Shown one piece after another: positions 35,793 through 46,363 of a DNA stretch of 64,000 nucleotides. Source of the DNA: Papaver somniferum (lineage: Eukaryota; Streptophyta; Magnoliopsida; Ranunculales; Papaveraceae); the NCBI RefSeq assembly GCF_003573695.1, contig NC_039364.1, positions 233,671,656-233,735,655 of the forward strand, written 5' to 3'. Each line of letters begins with the position of its first letter. Position 1 is the first letter of the stretch. The notes under the pieces are model-generated. The model saw nothing but the letters and a program-made list of their open reading frames with translations, was not told where the DNA came from and made no database searches. The translations under genes and the position numbers were made by a program.

Positions 35793-38026
35793 TGGGTCCC
35801 TCTTTTAAGAACTTGAACTCCTGTGAAAGTTAAAAATGAAGGTTATGGAACTCATGAGTCCCTTTTTCCTTGTTAAACCACGTGGCTAGGAACTTGACAT
35901 TTAAATCCAATTAGAAAATCTTTTTCTCTCATTGTCGTGTTTTGGTCACTCTTCGATCCAATATGCAATATTCCTTGAGTGGTTCCTCTTTACCAAACCA
36001 TAAGTCTTGTACTCGTGGTAAGATCACAGTGTCTTCACCATCATCATCTAGTAATGGTGGTTCAAACAGTTTCAAGTATTCAGCATTTATAACCGAGTAC
36101 ATTCCTATAAGGTGGTAAATCCAGACGAAAGGCATTGTCACCAATCTGATCGAGAATATGAAATGGTCCATACCTCAATGGATTAAACTTCTTACTTTCC
36201 CTCTTCAGTCATTCCTTACTTTAATTTTAACCATATCAAGTCACCAATACCATAATTACAAGGCACAAGATGCTTGTCATGTTTTTATTTGTATTTGGCT
36301 TGTGACTTCTTTAATTGTGCTTCAACAGTCGCATGAATTTGATATATCTTCTCCAAGAACTTATGTGCCTTTTGTCGTTCAATTTCTTCCCCCCACCCCA
36401 TTATGGTGTCACTAGAAAATACTAGATCGAAAGGGCTAGGTGGTAAGTAACCATAGCACGTCTCGAAAGGAGATTTTCCCGAAGAACTGTGAACTTCTTT
36501 ATTGAAAGCAAACTGTAGATACGGTAAACTCTCATCCCAAGTTTTAGGATGCTTAGAATTATATCCCATTAACATGTAACCATAGTCCTGTTAATCACTT
36601 TTGTTTGTGTGTCTGTTTGTGGATGAAAAGTTGTACTCTTCTTCAACCTAGTTTCCATCATCTTCCATAAAAAATCCCTAAAAGTGACTAAGGAATCGAC
36701 TATCCCTATCATAAATAATTGAAGTAGGTAAACTAAAATGTTTCCACACATGCTCAAAGATGAGTTTTGCTGCACCGGCTCCCGTTACCGTCTTTGTACA
36801 TGGAATTGATGCAATCATCTTGCTGAATTAGTCGACCACAATGAACAAGTAATCATAAAAAGACTTGGTCTTCGGTAACCCACCAAGAAAATCCATAGAA
36901 ATACTCTCCAAGGCCCTGATGGTACCGGTAATGGTAGATATAACCCACGTTTCTTGTTGGAGGGTTTAGATGTGCTGCACAACTTACACCTTCCAACCAA
37001 CTTAGCCATATCATCTTGCATCTTTTTCCAAAAAACATAATGACGAAGGTTAAGAAGAATTTTGTTTATCCCTAAGTGTCCACAACTCGGGATGTGTGTG
37101 CCTCTCTCAATCATTGTAAACGATCTTCATCTTCTGGAATGCAAAGTAAATTTCCATTGTATAACAATCCATCCCGGAGTTCAAACTCGCCTTTGAAACC
37201 ACTCTTTACACCTTCTACACCTTCTTGAAGTATTTGCTAGATGCGTATGACTCTGCATAATCTTGAGGAACAATCGGCTGAATTCTCATGGCCACTATTA
37301 ATGCTTGGACTGGTGGATGAGACAACATATATGCCAACTTGTTTGTTACTCTCTTCTTGTAATTAATGACAATGTTGAAAGTCACCAAGTAAGACATCCA
37401 CTTCATGTGTCGGGCTTGTTGTAGTTTCCTCTGTGCATGTAGATACTTCAACGGTTTGTGATCTGAATGTACCACTACTTCTTTACCTAAGAGATACACT
37501 CACCAATGCTTGATACATTGATATAAAGCTTAAATTTTTTTGTCATAAGTTGTGTTGTTCTTTATAGCACCTGAAAATAATTCTGAATGGTACTCCACTT
37601 GTTTACCATCCTGTAACAACACTCCTCATATCGCATCGTTAGAAGCGTCGGTATTAACTTCAAAAGTACGATGTAAGTTGGGCAATGCCAAAACTGGTGC
37701 TTCTGAAATCTTCCTTTTAGTAACTGAAAAGCGTCTTCATGGGTTTGCTTCCATTCAAACTTTTCCGTAGCTCCCGTCAAATCATGTAATGGTCCTGCAA
37801 TAATAAAAAAATACCGGATAAACTTACGCAAGTATGTGCAAGCCCTACGAAACTCCTGATTTCAGTTACAGTACTAGGTCTAGGCCACTTAGTGATCACT
37901 TCAACCTTCCTTGGATCAATCTTCCATTGTCCACCACCAACAATGAATCCTAGATACACCGACTCCTCTTTCCCAAACTCACACTTTTATACGTTCAACT
38001 TCAGCTGGCCTTCATGTAAAACTTTA
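35793..38026 (-). pseudogene. Ty3/Gypsy pol: RT end, RNase H, integrase, broken
   Basis: Minus strand, from high to low: the end of reverse transcriptase (YLGFIVGGGQWKIDPRKVEV..WPRPSTVTEIRSFVGLA, 37,959-37,777), the connection domain in a shifted frame (37,831-37,562), RNase H (VVVHSDHKPLKYL, 37,499-37,215), the integrase zinc-binding region (CGHLGINK.. and CKLC, 37,114-36,815), the integrase core in two frames (FHPQTDTQTKVINR; YLQFAFNKEVHSSSGKSPFE) and a C-terminal piece at 36,171-35,929. At least four frameshifts or stops. The reverse transcriptase is cut off at 38,026, exactly where a Sirevirus-like LTR begins, before its catalytic YVDD region. Those missing parts were not found elsewhere in the window. 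Confidence 0.85.
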
Positions 38027-38694
38027 TGTTAGAGCACTGCTCGATCTAACTCGCAAGCGTTTCTATCTCAAGCTTGTTTGTCAAGTTTTGCTGCCAAAAC
38101 TATAAGTCTTGATTTTTAGTCTACTTATAGCTAAGTCTCGGATTAGGATAGAAAGTATAGTTGAGCATTAGACTTCACGGCGTTCATCGATTGAAGACGA
38201 AGAACTACTAAGGGGAGCTTGTGGAACTCTATCAACAAAAGGTATGTCTAGATTTGAACTCATCTGTCACTCAAAAGTATATCTACTCTATCTCTTATTT
38301 GAGACAAAAGTCGTAAAGCTATATAGACTTCAATTGTGCACATTTGATATTTCGAGCTGAATTTTAACTCGCTTACATATTTCTCGAAATATGTGTTGGT
38401 AAGATTTCACTTTAACCAAGTTCATATTATAATCTTGACGAAAGTCAAAAGATGATCATGTGAAAATCGCCCGGTAACATCTTACATGATTTGTGTGAGA
38501 CATTCATTTAATGTAGACTCGGAATGTTTCGTATTGATCATTCGATCACTTGAAAATTGTTTTGAAGCTAATAGTTTGTGTGAGACAGCTATTCCCGTCT
38601 TCCAAGAATGTTTCAATAGTTGAAATGAGACTTTAGAAACAATTGTATTTAAGAATAGTGTGCGTACTTTCATATATGTAATCCATGTCCGGGA

Positions 38695-38905
38695 ACCATG
38701 GTATGCATACCCGTATATATGCTTACTTGTTGGCTTTGTGATGTCCGGGAACCTTGTATGCGTACCGGTACGCGTACTGGCGTAAGGTTCGGTCCTGGGA
38801 TTTTCTGCTGAGTTTGGATGGTATGCATACAATTTCGCATATTGGCGAAACCCAAGCTTAATCCGGTTACTTAGGTACGCGTACCCGTATGCGTACCTAA
38901 GTGGA
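38695..38905. repeat. Array of GGTACGCGTACC / GGTATGCATACC palindromes
   Basis: Several palindromic or near-palindromic blocks: tggtatgcatacccg, cgtaccggtacgcgtac, tggtatgcatac, aggtacgcgtacccg, gtatgcgtacct. Most follow cgggaacc-like or pyrimidine-rich spacers. The same kind of block occurs at 349-360, at 4,515-4,532 (gggtacgcatacttg) and at 31,567-31,620. This looks like a conserved LTR feature of the family. Confidence 0.7.
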
Positions 38906-39559
38906 TGATGTTCTAATATCGGTTTGTTCATGAATTATTACATTTATATAATAAGGAATGCAATCTTTTGCAAACCGTGGATATAATGTTCATGACTTGA
39001 TACGAGTGAATCAAAATCAATTTTCCTTCAATTGTCTCGTATATACTTCTATGAAAATATAAACAATTGAATAACTCTAAAACTAGTTTCATTTGAGTCA
39101 TTTGAACTAGTTATGGTCAAGATGAATATGGTTGCCGCTACACCATTTTTCCGGAATAGCAACAGGTGCATGCAGTTTCAAAAGAGACTTGCAACAGCAG
39201 CGAGCCGTTGCGAAACGGGGCGTTGCATATTTTTTGCAACGGCCCATCAGCCGCTGCGAATTTTTTCGCAACGGTTTTCGATTCACCCAGGTGTTTTTTT
39301 CGTCTTTGCAACTTTTTTTGGATATTGCGAAAAGGTTTAGCAACTGTTGGCTGTTGTTGCTATATTATTGTCGCAACAACTTGAAGCGGTTGCGGAATTT
39401 AGAACCAGAAAAACTTAGAATGGCTAAACTTAGCCGGACCGGAATTTGTTATTCTGGTTCTAAATTTAGCAACAGTTCCTGGCAATTGCTAATATTTTGC
39501 AACATAAAAAAAGTCAAGTCAACATGTCGTTGACTTATTCCAGAGTTTCCTGTAACATT

Positions 39560-39790
39560 TTCAGGCCAATTCCAGGCCATACAAACACTACTGAGACACA
39601 CATTGAATGCGCACTAAACAACAAAGTCTTCCATTTGAACAATTTATTCACGCCAATAAAATACAATCAATATTCTCAATTAAGTTCAGTTTCTAAACTC
39701 GGGCCAAATCCAGGCAGAATTCCAATGAGAGACACATTGAGTGCCACACTGAACAACAAAGTCTTCCATTTCTCAAGTTCAGTTAAGAGT
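39560..39790 (+). repeat. Direct repeat pair inside the CACTA-like element
   Basis: ggccaattccaggc..gagacacacattgaatgc..aacaacaaagtcttccattt at about 39,566-39,630 recurs as ggccaaatccaggc..gagacacattgagtgc..aacaacaaagtcttccattt at about 39,702-39,770. The offset is near 138 bp. Confidence 0.7.
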
Positions 39791-40003
39791 TCACATATGA
39801 GTTCAAATTTCAGAAATGATATAAGCTAACATAAAGGAAAATTAGAACCTCCAAGGCATACACTAACTACTACTTTAGAATCATATCACATAGGTCGTAA
39901 CATTTTTTTTTTGGTTTCTCCTGATGTGTTATAAATGGTATTATAGGTTTTAATTTTATGTTTCCAGTACTGTGTATGAACAGAATTTCAGTATAAAACA
40001 TAC

Positions 40004-40106
40004 CTGTCAACAGGGGGTATGAATTTCACCATCTTTCCAGCACGTCCTGTTCTACCAGACCTATGAGAAAGATCTCTTAAGTGCTAGGAAGCTCGTAACG
40101 TATCAC
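40004..40106 (-). pseudogene. Captured exon fragment of a DEAD-box RNA helicase
   Basis: A 103-nt exon-like block with acceptor (tatatacag at 40,107) and donor (gtatgt at 40,003). One frame begins VIRYELPST. After a frame change the other gives HRSGRTGRAGK, which is helicase motif VI (HRxGRTGRxG) of DEAD-box ATPases, preceded in the family by an ..YELP.. strand. The frameshift between the two means it cannot encode helicase. The retained splice sites suggest DNA-level capture rather than a retrocopy. Only this exon of the helicase is recognisable. Confidence 0.65.
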
Positions 40107-40159
40107 CTGTATATAAAGAGATGATATTACTGAACAAGAGATTGATGATGCGCAAGACA

Positions 40160-40275
40160 TAGTAAGGACGTACCCTGACTCTCAAATGGAAAGCATCCTT
40201 CCCAGCAAATTTGGTCATGTAATTGTTTCCAACATCATAAATTCTAATGGACACAGAAAGGGAACTCACAAAATG
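40160..40275 (-). pseudogene. Unidentified coding-like fragment
   Basis: The minus-strand frame includes IRIYDVGNNYMTKFAGKDAF, which looks protein-coding in composition, next to the helicase-like exon. I do not recognise the family. It may be a second captured fragment or part of the same donor gene. Confidence 0.3.
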
Positions 40276-41269
40276 GACACAGAAAGAAACTCATCAATTC
40301 CTTTCTTTTCATGCCAACATCATAAATCCTAATCTTCGGGGTAAGGCTTGTTTTTACCTTGACTTTGGGTACGGCTTGTTCTAAATAGATCAAAGGACAA
40401 CAATATTCCTCAGTCAAAATAGTTGTCAGCTAATTGGGGCATTTAAGCTGGTCAACATAGTAACTACTAAAGATTATGGAACCAGCGGAAAATCTAATAA
40501 TAAAAACAGATTATCAAGCAATAATCATACATAAGAATAGAAAAAAGATTTTGGGGAAAACTTCTACCCATGGATGATTTCTTCTTCTTCTTCTCTTCCC
40601 AACGGCTGCTGCTGCATTAGCTAGGGTTTCCAGTGTGCATTAACTGAATAATGCACACTGGGGCATAAGTTGATCCAAATCCTCACGCAAAAATGTCTTT
40701 CAGTTCATATATGACTAATTGTAAAAAAAATAGGAGGACAAGGACCTTAATACTAAGGACTAGGTATTCACCTATATCAGTAATCGCTATAGCATGTACA
40801 AGCAGTAGCCACCTCGTCTAGCTGCTCCATCAAACCAATTCATATGGCTTACAGAGCATGACGATGGTGATGCATCATTGTTGATTCATTGATGGTGTCG
40901 CCTGAGCACTTTGCCACTTCAAATCTTGCTCATTTGCATTTGTCACTCGTAGGCTAAAAAGTTGGTTCGCTACACCACAAGCACTGCAAATACATAACTC
41001 CACTTATCATAGATTCAGTTTAAGCTTTCAACAATGATCATTTGCAAGAAACTTAGTGAATCAAAGAAGTGCAAAATGAAATATATTAATCTCACCAGTA
41101 AAATCAGTGAAAGCAACCTAGTCTTCCTTACCATTTAAATTGGTCAATGGGACGACGGACTAACCTAAATAGGCTCTAGGGATATATAAACTGAAGGTCA
41201 TTCGCGGAGTGTTAACGAATTCACTACAAAACCAGGTTTCTTAGTCATCAAATATCTATAATGTTTCCA

Positions 41270-42460
41270 TGTCAATTCTTTTAACTTAACTTTCCCCAAT
41301 TTGTAACCTATTTCTCTCTTTCTTTATCTCTCTCAGTATAACTCCAACAACATTAAACAGCTACAATAACATGAGATGCCCACTGGCCACTGCAATTCTG
41401 CATACATTATACATTAACTAAACTGGAAGCAGTATTATTATTAACGACGACTAACTGCACAACTTGGATACATGATCATGTGATTCAGATACTACTTGAT
41501 AGTTAATACTGATTATTTATAGATCCTTAAGAAAGAATTTTAATAATTTCGATGCAATGAGCAACTTGCAGCTAATTTTGGATTTCTTATTGTTTGTTTG
41601 TTGCTAATACTAGTCTAATGCTACTACTACCTTATCAAGGATGACATCTGACCATTCTGAAGTAGAGAGGAGTGATCTCAGTTCGTTAATAATACCACCC
41701 TGCCATGTGAATTCTGTAAGAAAAAGGAAAATAATTAAAAGGAAGCTAAAATCTATAAATGAAATTCCAAAGTTCTAAATCATCAAGGAGTTTCTCTTAT
41801 TTAGGATTCAGAACAACAATCTTGCTCACCCCGTAAACATCCAAAAACCTATAAATACATAAGCATGCCATTTCAGTGAGCAATTGCAATAGCTAATGGA
41901 TACCAAAAGAGAGTACATGACGGATAATGACGACCCTCTAACCAATTCTGGTACCAAACCTACTAAATGCTCATGTCCTATGAGCACAGCAAAAGAAACA
42001 CAAGTGCTGAAGTTAGTTGTTACCTCGAATAAACATCCTATAAGCAACAAATGAAGTCCCTAACCGTCAGGAGCTGAGTGATGTTCATAGATACACCATA
42101 TAACATATACCAAATTGAACTATTGAAGTAATATACTAATGGCATTTTCTTCCCTGAAGTCTAACCACAAGCAAAGAGCAAGGTCCGGGGATTAAAGTAG
42201 ATAACTGAAACGTCAAATGTTGCAGTCTAAATTTAACACAACCTGCTAGCTAATATGATTGAGACTTCTTCGAATAAAACCTCACGGTGTTACGAGTTCC
42301 CAAACCGACAAACAATGATGCAAGAATATTAAGAAAAAATGATTACAGAAACAGATGACTTGGTCATTCTATAATGTTTCTATGTCAATTCGGGCAACTT
42401 AACTTTCCCCACCTTGTAACCTATTTCTCTCTTTCTTTCTCACTGTATAACTCGGACACA
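41270..42460 (+). repeat. Direct repeat pair, ~1.09 kb apart
   Basis: tctataatgtttccatgtcaattc..acttaactttcccca..tgtaacctatttctctctttctt occurs at about 41,268-41,345 and again at 42,369-42,450 with few differences. Both copies are followed at a distance by a minus-strand ccttgataag|gta or ccttcttgataag|gta donor-like site. It may be an internal duplication of captured gene sequence. Confidence 0.6.
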
Positions 42461-42537
42461 CCATATAATTTAAGTTGTTATATTGATAGTCAAACTCTAC
42501 ATTTCATAATTGATTAAAATCAGTAAACGTTGCTACT

Positions 42538-42690
42538 GTTACCTTATCAAGAAGGATCAAATCCAAACATCCCGGAACAGAGAGTCATATGAAGATGCAT
42601 ATTTTCTTCTTCATTCATCGCATGCAGTGACCTCAGCTTCTTCATCTCTTCCTGCCATTTCTCAATCTGTTCCTTGTGAATTCTTCTTTT
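42538..42690 (-). pseudogene. Captured coiled-coil exon-like fragment
   Basis: The minus-strand frame reads KEQIEKWQEEMKKLRSLHAM then NEEENMHLHM, a charged heptad-like helix. It is followed by a stop and a donor-like ataag|gtaac. Near 42,910-42,960 a further piece reads QQAIIELHNLNDSI. The family is not recognised. It sits inside the CACTA-like element and is probably gene-derived. Confidence 0.35.
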
Positions 42691-43219
42691 AAAAAATTGA
42701 AGAAAAAAAACATAAACTAAAATCTAGACTTGGACAACTTTTCCACCCAGTTAAGCTATGAGAAATACTTACTACATGTCAGTAACAAATGCACTAAATA
42801 ACCAGTTGAGCTCCATTAGATCTATTCTTCAGAACCTTTAGAATAGAAATAAACCATATTGTAAGTCCAATAACACACAGAGGGGTGAAAAACAAGTGCT
42901 AAATGAGGTTATGTTACCTTCTTGAAGATCAGATAATGCTGTCATTCAAATTATGAAGCTCAATTATTGCCTGTTGAACAGATAAGAAAAGAAAAAGTTG
43001 AACCCCAATTAAAATTCAAAACTAAAACAAACCAACAACTCAAATCAAAATGAATACATAAAAATACAAACCAATGCTCAGATTCATCAAAAATGCCCAA
43101 AAATAAATAATTCATGAACAACCTAATCAATCCTCAAAGTTCACTGGATCTAGACCAATCAAAACCAAAATCATAAAATTCTGATAACAACTAAACATGA
43201 TTTGGCGAATCAACTAAAA

Positions 43220-43350
43220 CAATTAGAAACCACATACAACATGATCTTCGTAATGAATCACCCCAAACAATTGTAAACCCTAACTTCGTAATGAATCACC
43301 ACAAAAAATTACAAACCTAACTTCGTAATGAATCACCACAGAAAATCAAG
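43220..43350 (+). repeat. Three tandem copies of cttcgtaatgaatcacc
   Basis: The motif, followed by a(c/a)aaa-rich spacers and an acaaaccctaa-like stretch, is repeated three times at ~50-bp spacing between about 43,245 and 43,345. Confidence 0.75.
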
Positions 43351-45286
43351 CACAAGTACTATTGAAGAGAAAATAGTGGTGGGTTTTGAAGAGAAGGATT
43401 TAAGAAAAATATAATCCGGAGAAAGACTTCTCTCGAAGGTTTAATGGAGGTAGGTTTTCAAGAGAAAGATTGAAGAGAAAATGGTTTTCAGGGAAAGACT
43501 GAAGAGAAAATAGTTTGTGTTTAATGGTTTGCTCATAGTGCTGGTGTTTTGGGGATAACAGAAGTGAGAGTCGTGAATTTGTTTTGAAGCAGAAAGATAG
43601 AAGAAAGTGGTAGAGGCGAAGTGTTCTCTTCTTTGGGATAAAGGATAGGGTTGACGTGAGATATTTGATCAAACCGTCCAAATTTTTTAGAGCAAATCCT
43701 AACCATATAAGGTAGTGTTGCCATCCACCCAAACTCGTCGCACATGTGGAATTCTTGTGTTACCTAATTGCACACAAGCAGAAAACATGTGGAATGGTCA
43801 GCCGTAACGAATTGCAACATGGCGCAAAATTTCGCAACAGCATTCAGCAATTGCTAAATTTTGAGCAGTTGCGAATTTAGTTCAAATTCGCTACGGCTGA
43901 AAGATGTTGCTAATCCCAAATATGAAAGTTCGGTTAACTATTGTTGAGCCAACAAGGTGTACACGTTTAGGTACGGTCTACTCATATCAAAATGAAGGTA
44001 CATTTCATTTGTGTATAACAAGCTAAATTCGATCTAACGGTTAAAAGATATGAGCTTGAGTCTAATCAGATTTTCATCTAATGGAGAATATTGAATGCTT
44101 TGTTACCAAGGTAACATTGATTGCTTTAAACCCTAATTTGAAGATTATATAAAGGAGAACTCTAGCAACTGGGAACCCTAATCCCCATACCTTCTCTTTG
44201 ATACTAGGTACAACTAGAGTCGATTCTCTTTTAACCTTAGGTTTTTCACGAAACCCTGTAGGTTAACGACTTGAAGACTTCATTGGGATTGTGAATCCAG
44301 ACCTAACTATTTTCTATGTAGTTGCGTGATCTAATCTTGCAGTTTCTATCGTATTGAGTGCTATCTTATTTGTGATTGGCTCGAGATTTATTCTCCGATA
44401 GGAAAGATAAAAAGTAGTCACAAACATTTTCGTCTCATCGTTTGTGATTCCACAATATCTTGTTTCGCTATCATACGATTAAGATTATCGTGAAGTGATT
44501 GATATTTCTAGGATGTTCTCTCGGAATATAAGTCTGTTACATCAATTGGTTCTTGATCACCTTGGTTTATCAAAAGACGGAACAAAACTCATAGGTTTAT
44601 CTGTGGGAGACAGATTTATCTATACAATAGACTTTTATGTGTGAGACGGATTTGTATATCAAGTTTTCGACTTTGGGTCGTAGCAAATCTTAATTATGGG
44701 TGAGATCAGCTACGGGAGTCAAGTGCGTAGAGTCCTGCTGGAATTCAGAGACGTAAGGACCGCAACTGTACCTTGATCAGTGTGAGATTGGTTAGGGCTC
44801 AACTACATTCCAGTCCGAAGTTAACTGGAGTAGGCTAGTTTCTGTAGCGCCTTAATACAGTGTGGTGTTCAAATCGGGACTAGGTCCCAGGGTTTTTCTG
44901 CATTTGCGGTTTCATCGTTAACAAAATTTCTGGTGTCTATGTTATTTCTTTTCCGCATTATACTTTGTTATATAATAGAAATATCACAGGTTGTTCGTAG
45001 TTCAATCAATTAGATTATACAACCTTTGGTTGTTGATATAAATTGATTGACACTTGAACATTGGTCTTTGGTACCGTTCAAGTTGTTTCACATAATAATC
45101 AGGCTCATGGACTTCTATCTGTTTGATTTGCTGATTACATTGTGAAACGAAGATACAATTCTTGGATATATTTCCATTGATTGAGTATGAATGTCTAGTT
45201 GATTCTCTTGGAATTATATTGGAGTTGTCCATACAGATTGCTAAGCGAAATATTGAGTGTGGTTGTTGTACCCTCGTTTTCTCAAT

Positions 45287-45298
45287 TGGTATCAGAGC
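45287..45298 (+). promoter_or_regulatory. Primer-binding site (initiator tRNA-Met)
   Basis: tggtatcagagc lies 2 bp after the LTR end. This is the standard site for minus-strand DNA priming in plant Copia elements. Confidence 0.9.
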
Positions 45299-45350
45299 AG
45301 GGAAATACATTTAAAACCTCATAAGTTTGTGTTTGTAGCGATCTGACTAT

Positions 45351-46363
45351 ATGGACAGAGGTGTTATCTCTATAAACGTACCACCAGTCTTTGATGACTC
45401 AAATTACTCATGGTGGAAAATTGTTATGCGTGCCTTTCTTCAAGCGCGTGATTTTCAAACATGGGTTTATGTGGTTAATGGTTATGATCCTCCAATGGTT
45501 ACAATAGAAGGTTTATCTATTGCAAAGGATATTGGCATATATGAACCTAACGAGATACTTTCTGCAAATCAAAATTTTGACGTTTTAAATGCTATCATAC
45601 ATGCAATTACCCTAGATCTTCAGCACCATGTGACTACGTGCACTCGGTTTAAAGATGCGTGGGATATCTTAAAAACTGTATTCAAAGGAAATTCCTCTGA
45701 GAAAGAAGCTAGGCTTCAAAACCTATATTCTGATTGGGAAAACCTTCGTATGGATGATGATGATTCTTTTGATGACTTTAATCACATAGTGTCTGAATTG
45801 TTAATCCATCTTTTGCGTTGGGTAAGACTATTCCTGAAAATTACATTATGATAAAAATTATCAGATTGTTACCAGCCAAATATGATTCTAAGAAGCATGC
45901 CATCGTTGAAGGAAATAACCTTAACACTCTTTCCAGAAACATCTTGGTTGGGAAATTAAAGATCTTTGATCATGAGCATACATCCAAATCTGGAAAGGAT
46001 ATTTCTTTCAAGGCACAAAAGAACATTAAATTAGTTGATAAAAGTAAGAGTGTTGGCATCTCTGAAGATGATCCTTCTGAGACTAATTCATCAGATGAGG
46101 ATCTGGACTCGGTCTCTTTGATCACAAGACAGTTTAGAGTTCTTCTTTTGAAGAGAAGTAAACGGTTCACCAGAGACAAACCTAAGTCATCAGTTAAACC
46201 TCATAATCGCGTTCCTCCTAAAAACAAGAATACTGATGATATTGATGACGAGGATATGCCACAGTGCTTCAAGTGTAAATGCTTTGGTAATTTTACAAAT
46301 GAGTGTCCAAATCGTATAAAATACACTGAAAACAAAGGTCTTGCTGCAACTCTTGATGAAATG
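45351..46363 (+). pseudogene. Sirevirus-like Copia gag, frameshifted and truncated
   Basis: The ATG at 45,351 opens a gag with the usual FDDSNYSWWKIVMRAFL start and a UBN2-type core (CTRFKDAWDILKTVFKG, EARLQNLYSDWENLRM). The frame shifts near 45,815, and the downstream frame (to the stop at 46,364) carries an acidic/basic linker and a zinc knuckle. In the knuckle the family pattern CX2CX4HX4C reads CFKCKCFGNFTNEC: the zinc-binding His is Asn and a Gly is Cys, so RNA binding is probably lost. The frame ends where a minus-strand LTR begins (46,364), so protease, integrase, RT and RNase H are absent. Confidence 0.85.

Larger units (their letters stand above)
39131..43920. mobile_element. CACTA-like (En/Spm) element carrying gene fragments
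   Basis: A ~4.8-kb insertion in the LTR. The left end reads cgctacaccatttttccgg then aatagcaac; the right end inverted reads tttcatatttgggattagcaac. Both subterminal regions are full of short GTTGCGAA / TTCGCAAC and CCGTTGC motifs, the style of plant CACTA elements (terminal CACTACA, subterminal repeats). The terminal CACTA is mutated to CGCTA on the left and missing on the right, so exact ends and a 3-bp duplication cannot be confirmed. No transposase is seen, so it is non-autonomous. It contains spliced-gene-like pieces (40,004-40,270; 42,530-42,690), internal direct repeats and a telo-box-like aaaccctag near 40,620. Confidence 0.55.
38027..45284 (+). repeat. 5' LTR of a Sirevirus-like element, split by an insertion
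   Basis: It starts TGTTAGAGCACTGCTCG at 38,027 inside a Gypsy reverse transcriptase and ends ..ccctcgttttctca at 45,284, directly before a primer-binding site. The region from ~39,130 to ~43,920 is foreign. Outside it, the left part (to gatgaatatggtt) and the right part (from ggttaactattgttgagcc) join to match the minus-strand LTR copy at 3,148-4,650. Net LTR length is about 2.4-2.5 kb, similar to the 2.8-kb LTR at 46,364. The left part carries an array of GGTAYGCRTACC palindromes at 38,700-38,900. Confidence 0.82.

Noticed and set aside
38482..38931. 149-codon minus-strand frame
   Set aside because: It spans the palindromic LTR region; the repeated Tyr-Ala/Thr-Arg pattern comes from the gtaygcrtac palindromes, not from a protein.
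39107..39533. Several overlapping frames rich in Cys/Phe/Arg at the left end of the CACTA-like element
   Set aside because: They result from the GTTGC-type subterminal repeats being stop-poor; no conserved motif.
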